Below are positions 56,871-64,000 of a stretch of 64,000 bases of DNA, piece by piece. The first letter of the stretch is position 1, and each line of letters opens with the position of its first letter. The position numbers and the translations under genes were made by a program. Below the pieces are notes generated by a model. The model made no database searches, was not told the origin of the DNA, and saw nothing but the letters and a program-made list of their open reading frames with translations. The stretch comes from Castor canadensis (taxonomy: Eukaryota > Chordata > Mammalia > Rodentia > Castoridae): assembly GCF_047511655.1 (NCBI RefSeq), contig NC_133390.1, positions 134,531,583 to 134,595,582 on the forward strand, in the 5' to 3' direction.

Positions 56871-57529
56871 GCTAATAGATCCATGTGGGTCTTCAAATCT
56901 AAGATAAGATTAAAAAAAAAAAACCTTAAATTTAACTCCTCAGCACATTGACTATATTCCACATGTGCCTGTAGTCTCCTAGCTGGGCAGTGTAGCCCTA
57001 AAACATCACCATTATAATGGAAACAGGACCCTAGCATTTAAGAGTAGAACCCGAGACCCAGGGAGCCAGTCTGGCTTAGGCAGAATTTCAGCCATTGCTA
57101 CACATCTTCAAAATCCCACTGCCTCGTCTTCCTTGTGGGCACATCATTGCCTTTGTTTAGAACTGCATTTCAAATGCACTGATATGCTCCAAGTGGCTTC
57201 CTCCCTGAAGCCTGGGATTATTTCTGGTGTGGGCATGTGGCCCAATTCTGGCCAATGATATATGTGGGACATATATAGGAACAACTAAGAAAGGTTTATT
57301 TTTTTGTCTCATGTAGATATAATGCTTGGTGCAGCTGCAGCCACCTTGTGACTGTGAAGTAAAAGACTTGTCCAATGTAATAGTCAATGTGTTGTGGATA
57401 GAAAGGCAGCAGGAAGGAACTTGAGTACTTGATAAATAGTAAAGCTGACAAGCAGCCAACTCCAAAGTGGGTTACCATTGATTTCTTTTAAGTTAAGATG
57501 ATAAACATTCTTCCTTCACTGTGTTTAGT
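56871..57529. other. Intergenic, no gene seen
   Basis: Unique sequence with no gene or repeat recognised. Confidence 0.6.
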
Positions 57530-57840
57530 TGTGTTTTTTTGTTACTGGCAGCCAAAAACCCATTGTCCTTGGGTAACTTACTGACCTCTTTAGGCTTCTG
57601 TTTTCTCATCCTAAAAGATAAATACCAGAGTTCTTTTCTTTAATGAGATGTGACAATAAGGATGGCAGACATTTATGTCACACTTACGATGTACTATACT
57701 CTGAAATAGTTGGCTCATTCAGCCTATGTAAAATGCTCACTGTAGGATTTGGAGCATTACATGTTCTCAAACTCACCACGGCAGTCATTGTGATTATAGG
57801 AACCAGGCTATGAATTCAGACGTTCTGTTCCTAGACTTTC
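57530..57840 (+). repeat. MIR-like remnants
   Basis: 'ccttgggtaacttactgacc' and 'gttttctcatcctaaaagat' are a sense MIR core. About 57660-57840 looks like a second, antisense MIR or L2 fragment ('ggaaccaggctatgaattca'). Confidence 0.55.
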
Positions 57841-58140
57841 ACTAATAATGGAAAAGTAGTTTCCTGTCTTCCTTCCAACATCCCAGAAGGAAAATTATAA
57901 GAGTGCTTGAATTATGTTTTTATCCTTGTGGGTTTTGGAAATTCAAATCTTCTCACAGCTGAATGACACTGGAGTTGATGCAATGAGCATGCCACCCTCC
58001 CAGTGCTCAGGGTAGAATGAACATATTTAAAAATAGATTCAGTGGAAGTTCCTGCGGATCTATTTGGAAGCTGAAAGGGCTCATTGTAAGAGTGGTTCAA
58101 GATGGATTCTCATCTCTTGAATTCAGAAATTGGGCTTTTG
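57841..58140. other. Intergenic, no gene seen
   Basis: Short unique stretch. Confidence 0.6.
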
Positions 58141-58252
58141 AGGCAGGCATAGTGGCACACAGTGGTAATCCCAGCACTCTGCAGGTTGTGGCAGAAGGAT
58201 TGTGAGTTCAAGGCCAGCCTGGAATACATAGCACAAACAAACAACAAAAAGA
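58141..58252 (+). repeat. B1-type SINE, sense
   Basis: 'aggcaggcatagtggcacac', 'gtaatcccagcactctgcag' and 'gttcaaggccagcctggaat', with a CAAA-rich tail. Confidence 0.9.
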
Positions 58253-58504
58253 AATTGAGATTTTGCTTTCTTGGTATGTTATACTTTCTACCTGTCATTC
58301 TCTCCAGCATAGTTTAGAAGCTCCATAGTTAGTTTGTTTCTTAAGTCTCTGTCAACAACTATGGCTTGCTGATGATTTACCCTATGTGACATTTAAGCAG
58401 TTAGCCGACCACGATTTCATGGCTGCTTGGAAAAGACAGGAGCTGCTGGGCCAAGACCAAGAGCTTCGTTACTCAGGGCACAGTGAGCCACCTGAGCACC
58501 ACTT

Positions 58505-58730
58505 CCCCTTGCCCTCCTCCTTCCAAAGCTCACAAAGGTGACAGGGAAGTGGGCTCAGGAGGAAGGTGGCCACCCACACAATGCGTTTACACCAGCTTCA
58601 GGAATCCAGAGTTTAAGAGATCTCTATCTTCTAAGCAGTTGATAGCAAACCTGCCCAACCTTTGCCCTAAAGAATGACATCATTGTCATTATCCTCAGCA
58701 GAAAACAATCTTCCCTCTGCCCCTAGGGAG
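58505..58730 (-). repeat. Right arm of an inverted duplication
   Basis: Reverse-complement partner of 56418-56639, separated from it by about 1.87 kb containing a B1+ID SINE, MIR pieces and a B1. Shared landmarks are 'gccctcctccttccaaagc' and 'aatgacatcattgtcattat'. Confidence 0.85.
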
Positions 58731-59254
58731 GTGGGATCCCTGTTTCCTAAAGCTGTTGCTATGCAGACACCCATGAGAAGACAGTTCAGAGAAAGACTGC
58801 TGGTGGCTCTGCTCCCAAGATGTGCAGAAATGAAAGAGGCCTTGGAGCGCTGTCTCCCAACACCCTGCAGTGGAGGGGAGCCTCACCCCTCCGGCCTTGC
58901 TCACCTTTGCTGTTCTTCCTTATGGGTACTCTGCATTTCAGTAGAACTTCTTCATGTGATTGCATTTGACTCCAAACTGCCCCAACCCCCAAGTATCACC
59001 TCTTGGTGGCCCTTCATATTATAAAGAAGTTATTCCAGGGTTCTAAGTTCAGATGACCAAGGAAGTGAATCTGTCTAGCATGAGCAACAGAGCCATTTGT
59101 CACAAACATTTTGCCCTCTACTGTGGATCAGGGTGTGTGTGTGTGTGTGTGTGTATGGTGAGGACAGGGAGACATTTATTGTAAGCTGGCAACATCCTCA
59201 TTAGTAGCAGTAGTCTCCTTAGAAATTTTATTAATCACTCATATTTAAAAATCA
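58731..59254. other. Intergenic with (GT)n
   Basis: Unique sequence with a GT microsatellite at 59132-59154. No gene is seen. Confidence 0.6.
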
Positions 59255-59356
59255 CGTCTTTAATCCCAGCACTAAGGAGGCAGAGGCAGAAGGATCAAAA
59301 GTTCAAGGATAGCCTGGGATACATTAGCGAGACCCTGTCTCAAGAAAAAAAAAAAG
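59255..59356 (+). repeat. B1-type SINE, sense, 5'-truncated
   Basis: 'tctttaatcccagcactaag', 'gttcaaggatagcctgggat' and 'agaccctgtctcaag', then an A-run. Confidence 0.9.
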
Positions 59357-60576
59357 TAATCAAATATGACTCAAATAACTTATCAAAAAACAACTCCACA
59401 ATAAAACCATTTAATTATACATCTGCATGTTCTGAATATTCAAAAATGGGTTGTATCATGGTGCGGAGTATTTTAGAGTGATGCTTGACAGCTCCTTTTA
59501 TTGCTAATTGCTGGCTGGCTCCATGCTCTTTGGAAACTGCCAGACTCATTTATATTGTCATGGACATGTGCTGTTTGTATAAATCCTATTCAGAAAAACA
59601 GAAAAGCAACGAAAAACCAAGCTAGCAGCTACAGAAAGAGCAGCCCAATGAAGAGTGATCAAACAGAGGAAAGCAATGCTTCTTGGTAGAAGATTGTGAC
59701 ATTCTAAGAAACTAGCTCTTTCTCAACAGGTCCTCCAAGCACACGAAGCTGCCCCAGGGCTTCCGGCTGCCTTGTTTTGCCCAGTGTAAAAGGAGGAGTC
59801 AGCATTGGTGACTAGGGTCCTCTTCATGGCCTCTGGTATTCTTTAATGAAATCCTTCCAGTTTTCTAATGGCCACCTTTCAGATAGAAGAAGAACTGATA
59901 CTTTATTGTTGAATGAATTTTTATCCTACAGGATACTTCATGGATTTATTTTGATTTTTATTACTCTTTCATAATGAAATGAAGGAGCTTTAAAAAGAAA
60001 GAAGGATGATCAAGTTTGGTCAAGACAAAACAGAGAGTACAAAATGGACATCTGTGGACATGCAGTCAGAGTCATCTCTAGTTGAGAATATGTCAGTAAC
60101 CAGCATTTAATGGGGAAATCTGGAGTATGGGAAGTGGGGCCTATTCACTTTGCCAATGGAATTTCTTCGAGTACTCTTATTCCCTGCCCTGCCTCCCATA
60201 ATTGGAGAGTTAACCTCTTTCAGGGCTCTGGTACTAGTTAACCTCAAGCAGTCCCATGTCACACAATGAGCCCCAAGTCTTCCTTCTTAACACAGAACTG
60301 ACTTCTTGCTTTGTCCTCTGTTCAAGTCCCTACCTAAAACTCCCGGCATGCATCTTTGCTCTCTTTCTTGCCATGCTGCTCCTGTGTGCTAATGCCTTGG
60401 TCCTCAGACAGTGGCTCTCCGCCCACACACTCATTGTTTTTCCACAGTAGGGCCCTTAACCATCAGTTCATTCATTTATACATTCCTTCATTTGTTTATT
60501 TGCTTACATTTTTATGTGCTACAGACATTGGATGAAGCATTTTGAGATGCAAGGATGAAAACAAAATCCTGGTGCT
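59357..60576. other. Intergenic, no gene seen
   Basis: Unique sequence; near 60465-60570 a 'cattcatttatacattcctt' patch resembles a degraded old repeat. No gene is seen. Confidence 0.55.
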
Positions 60577-60682
60577 GTGGTTTGAATAAGGGTAGATTCC
60601 TCAAAGATTCATGTGATCAAGGATGTGGTCCCTAGAATGGTACTGTGAATCTTTAGGAAGTTGGGCCTAGTAGGAAGAACAC

Positions 60683-60732
<50 letters not shown>

Positions 60733-60930
60733 TTCTTTCTCATTTCTGCCTGAAGATGAGCTCCCCTCATTGCCACTCACTATCCTCATCAGAGCCCAAA
60801 TACATGGAGCTGCCTGACCTTGAACTTTGAGCTTCTAATACTGAGAGCTAATTAAACCTTTTCTTTTTATAAAGTTGGTTTACTCGGGTATTTCATTATA
60901 GTGATGAAAAACTGATTAATATATCTGGTT
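60577..60930 (+). repeat. MaLR-type LTR, sense, with (CT)n
   Basis: It opens 'ggtgctgtggtttgaataag' and ends around 'aaaactgattaatatatc', the usual MaLR LTR limits. A (CT)n run (60685-60735) has expanded inside. Confidence 0.75.
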
Positions 60931-61310
60931 TCTTCCCTAGAGAACTCACAATCCACTGTGGGACCAGTCAGGCAGGAAAAGAAAGCACTTTCCCAATACA
61001 GTAAGAGCCAGAGCAGAGCCTGTTTCAGTGATTCAGGGAACAGGAAGAGGGATCTCTTCAGCTTGGATCCTGGGGCAGCCTGCAATGGGAGAGAGCTTGA
61101 AGAGTTTCTTGGGCTTCTCTCCTAGATCAAGGTGGGATGAGAGGATGTGGGGCAATCCAGATTCAGTAGCTCTGTGAGGCCAGAGCACCAGGCTCCTTCA
61201 CTTCCCCTTTCCTTCCTGTTTCAGTCCCCAGTGGAGCTTCATAGGAGACTTTCTTCTCATCAATTTGCCAATGGGATTCAGTTTCTGGATGGGTGACTGG
61301 ACTAGAGCAT
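60931..61310. other. Intergenic, no gene seen
   Basis: Unique sequence with no gene or repeat recognised. Confidence 0.6.
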
Positions 61311-61525
61311 CTTTTTTTTTGCAGTACTGGGGTTTGAACTCGGGGCCTTACATTTGCTAGGCAGGTATTCTACCACTTGATCCACTTCACCAGTCCTTGT
61401 TTTGTGCTGGGTATTTTTGAGATAGGCTCTTGGGACCTATTTTCCCAGGCTGGCTTAGAACCATGATCCTCCTGATCTCTGCCTCCTGAGTAGCTAGTAT
61501 TATAGGAGTGAGTCACCTGCTGGCA
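61311..61525 (-). repeat. Dimeric B1/ID-type SINE, antisense
   Basis: T-run, 'cagtactggggtttgaactc', 'accacttgatccacttcacc', then 'gagataggctcttgggacc' and 'ctgagtagctagtattatag'. It is the same family as 6194-6390. Confidence 0.9.
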
Positions 61526-61562
61526 TTGTCCAAATTGTTGAAGATAGCTAAGAAAGTGTGTG

Positions 61563-61695
61563 TAGAAGGCAGATGTGATGGCATATGACTACAATCCCAG
61601 CACTTGGGATCCTGAGGCAGGCAAGATTGCGAGTTCTAGGCCAGCCTCAGGTACATAACAAGGCTTTGTTTCAAAAACAAAACAAAACAAACCCC
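61563..61695 (+). repeat. B1-type SINE, sense
   Basis: 'ggcagatgtgatggcatatg', 'tacaatcccagcacttggga' and 'aggccagcctcaggtacata', then a CAAAA tail. Confidence 0.9.
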
Positions 61696-62344
61696 AAAGT
61701 GGGCAGAGAGTCAAGTTTGGAGTAGAAGGTCTGTCTCCTTTGTTGGTCCTCTAGAAGCTGGGGAAACAGGGGACTATCATCTTCAAAGGCAGCATCTGAA
61801 TCATCCCTGGGAGGTATGTTTTCATAGCGTTAGAAGCAATTACAACAACAAGTTCCAACTCTTGTTTTAGTAACAAAATTCATGCTAAAAATAAATATTT
61901 GCTGAGTGGCTGACTTGATGCTCATCTTGCAGAGGCTGGGAGTGGAGCTATCAACTTTCCTTTACAACAACATTTCTCAGAAGAACCTAGGGTACTTGAA
62001 ATGCAAGGCTTGCTGCTGATTTGAGATCTCTGAGGTGAAATGAGGAGTTGCGGTTTGGGTTCTGCTCTTTTAGCACACTTCCTGGATGATTCCAAAAAGT
62101 CAAAAGGACTAGGAAAATGAGTAACAGGGTCTTGTAAAGAAAAAAGAAATATTAAAAATTACAGAGCCAATCCATGTGGAAGATGTGTGAAGGGCTTATT
62201 AGAGGGGCTCCCAAGCTTTAACAGGCCTCTTGGGTTTTCTTGCTAGTATACAGATCCCAGGGCCCATTTAACTCCAGGAATCAGAATCTGTAGAGCTGGA
62301 GAGAGTTTACATTATTTTATAAACACATAAAATGGAAGGGATGT
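61696..62344. other. Intergenic, no gene seen
   Basis: Unique sequence with no gene or repeat recognised. Confidence 0.6.
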
Positions 62345-62925
62345 GCTGTAGTTCAGCTCTTGAATGTCCCCCAAAGGACAGAGTAGCCCTCACAAGACAA
62401 ACCTGCTGGCACTTTGACCTTAGACTTCTCACCCTACAGAACTGAGACAGTATATATTTTAGTTTTTCACAAATAACCCAGTCTATAGTACATTTTGCTA
62501 TAGCAGTACAAGATGGACAAAGGGGAGTTTTTTCTCTAGGAGTTCCCCATCCTCAGGCTCCCATAGAAGTCCATTGCCATCATCTTAAAGTCTCTTGACC
62601 ATTGTTAAGACTTGGTCCTTGGGGTAGTGCAAATGGGGGGTGGGCTTAGTGGGATGTTTTAGGTCATTGGGGGTTGCCCTTGAAGGGGATTGTGGGATCT
62701 GGTCCCTTCTTCCTCTTGTTTTGCTTCTGGGCTATGAAGTAAGTTTTGCTCTGCCATATCTTGCCACGATTACTGTTCTGCTTCACTATAGGCCCAAAGC
62801 AAAGGAGTCAAGTGATCATGAACTGCACCTCTAAAACTACAAGCCACAATAAAGCTTTTCTCCTTATTAATTGATCATCTCAAACGTATTTTGTTATAAT
62901 GATAGAAATTTGACTAATACAGGAT
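62345..62925 (+). repeat. Two MaLR-type LTR remnants in tandem, sense
   Basis: The first (about 62345-62520) has 'gaatgtcccccaaaggacag' and ends 'atagcagtacaagatggaca', so it is internally shortened. The second (about 62595-62925) has 'acttggtccttggggtagtg', 'caataaagcttttctcctta' and 'atgatagaaatttgactaat'. Neither has coding retroviral sequence. Confidence 0.65.
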
Positions 62926-63150
62926 GGTTTTGAAGCAAAGCAACTAAAATGGATTTTCAATTTTCTTAACATGATAATTTAAAAAATCTGAGCTATATGA
63001 TTAGAATGAGGTGATTTCTTTACAGCCAATGACAAATAAAAGAAAAGACAAGGAGCTGAAGGTCAATGGACTTTGAGATGCCAGGTGGCCACGGACTTCT
63101 ATGTGAGCATGAGGATGGGGCAGCTCTTAGAGAAAGAAAATCTCCTAGTC
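62926..63150. other. Intergenic, no gene seen
   Basis: Short unique stretch between LTR remnants. Confidence 0.6.
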
Positions 63151-63522
63151 CATTTTGTACAGCTGAGGCAAAATTCCATAGACTGGGTAATTTATGGAAA
63201 ATAAATTTATTTCCTTGAAGTTCTGGAGGGTGGGAAGTCCAAGGTCAAGGTGCTAACAGGTTTATTGTCATATGATGGACAAGATGTTTCCAAGATGGTG
63301 CCTAATTGCTGCATCCCACCATGCAGAAGAACATTGTCCTCACCTGGCAGAAGGCAAAGGGCAAGAGCAGTCAAGACCTGATGAAGCACCTTTTGTAAGG
63401 GCCTTGATCCATTCATAAAGGAGTCTTCATGACATAAATGCCTCTTAAAAGCTCCACCTGTTAATGCCATCAGATTGGCCATTCAGGTGAACTTTGGAGG
63501 GAACACACTCAAACCATAGCAG
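63151..63522 (-). repeat. MaLR-type LTR (MST/THE1-like), antisense
   Basis: 'gactgggtaatttatggaaa', 'gttctggagggtgggaagtc', 'catgacataaatgcctctta' and 'cactcaaaccatagca' are the antisense MaLR landmarks. Confidence 0.8.
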
Positions 63523-63554
63523 GGCAGAGCACTGCTACTGTTGTCATTCTCAGG

Positions 63555-63765
63555 AGTGCTAGATCACTGGTTTTCAAAGAGGAGTTCCTAGACCAGCAGT
63601 ACTGGTATCACTGTGCGGCTTGTTAGAAATGCCAATTCTGGGCCCTACCTTGCATGCTTGAGCCATGGATTCTGGGGTCCAGGTACATGGGCTGTAACAA
63701 GCCCTGCAGAGGATTTTCTGATGGTGCCCAAGTTTGAAGCTCAGTGTTCTAGACACTGGTAGACA
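63555..63765 (+). mobile_element. MER5A-like hAT element
   Basis: 'tcactggttttcaaagagga', 'gcttgttagaaatgccaatt' and 'gtaacaagccctgcagagga' give a nearly complete non-autonomous hAT element with related ends. Confidence 0.75.
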
Positions 63766-64000
63766 GGTAGCAAATGGAGAGGATCAGGTATATCCCTTCC
63801 CTCACTGTTGGCTGGTATGGAAAATTTTGATCCCAATTCTCCCTTCCTACTGCCCTTGGAAGCCCCAGAATAAACCTCTTTGTTCGTATTTCCCTGATGT
63901 CCATCTGTCACCATCTTTGGAGGATTCAAGTGAAATTGTTTGTCTTTTATGGAACAAACAAGCTTTCTTAAAGTCATAGTAACTTTGTTGGCTGATAAAA
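63766..64000. other. Intergenic window end
   Basis: Overlapping 78-81 residue ORFs on both strands with no domain; no gene is seen. Confidence 0.6.

Noticed and set aside
57241-57480. Processed pseudogene
   Set aside because: I looked for a poly(A) tail and a recognisable protein frame and found neither.
1-64000. CRISPR array, prophage or bacterial-type gene cluster
   Set aside because: No regularly spaced direct repeats, operons or ribosome-binding-site spacing are present; the window is ordinary mammalian genomic DNA.

Overview
This is a vertebrate nuclear window, and it reads as rodent but not mouse or rat. Two intronless, single-exon genes with mammalian protein sequence are present: thrombomodulin (THBD, + strand, 37593-39314) and somatostatin receptor 4 (SSTR4, - strand, 48501-49664). 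The THBD protein shares rodent-type features with mouse as I recall it, such as DPIPV after the sixth EGF module and the ending LQKL. The SINEs are B1-like and ID-like monomers plus B1+ID dimers, and the LINEs include 5'-truncated L1 copies that look young. I recall this dimeric SINE style from squirrel-related and castorimorph rodents. My best guess is a beaver-like species (Castor), as an inference at moderate confidence.

Layout. Positions 1 to about 2185 are repeat-poor and AT-rich and end in a poly(A) signal. By position this could be the 3' UTR tail of CD93, which lies upstream of THBD on the same strand in other mammals; no coding sequence confirms it. Positions 2.2-35 kb are an intergenic region filled with L1, MaLR LTR, MIR, L2, hAT and SINE remnants. 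The main items are a 3.4 kb antisense L1 with a perfect 15-base target-site duplication (22618-26025), an L1 nested inside an older L1 (28275-30165), and two L1 3' ends stacked at one target (31791-34030). Positions 35-37.4 kb are largely repeat-free sequence leading into the THBD promoter, which has GC boxes, an E-box and a TATA box. THBD follows, with a 3' UTR of about 1.67 kb ending at an AATAAA at 40956.

The stretch 41-48.5 kb is repeat-poor and separates THBD from SSTR4, which converge tail to tail. SSTR4 has a GC-rich 5' end reaching about 50.06 kb. The right end, 50-64 kb, has no gene that I can support. It holds MIR, Tigger (MER2-like), hAT (MER5-like), several MaLR LTRs, B1 and ID SINEs, and an inverted duplication of about 220 bases (56418-56639 against 58505-58730).

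The two genes are functionally unrelated: an endothelial anticoagulant cofactor and an inhibitory peptide GPCR. Their adjacency reflects conserved mammalian linkage (SSTR4-THBD-CD93 in human), not an operon. I found no CRISPR array, bacterial or viral gene system, or clearly new protein family. The most interesting leads are structural: the inverted duplication, the stacked L1 insertions, a possible L1 3' transduction, and an unclassified block that interrupts an old L1.
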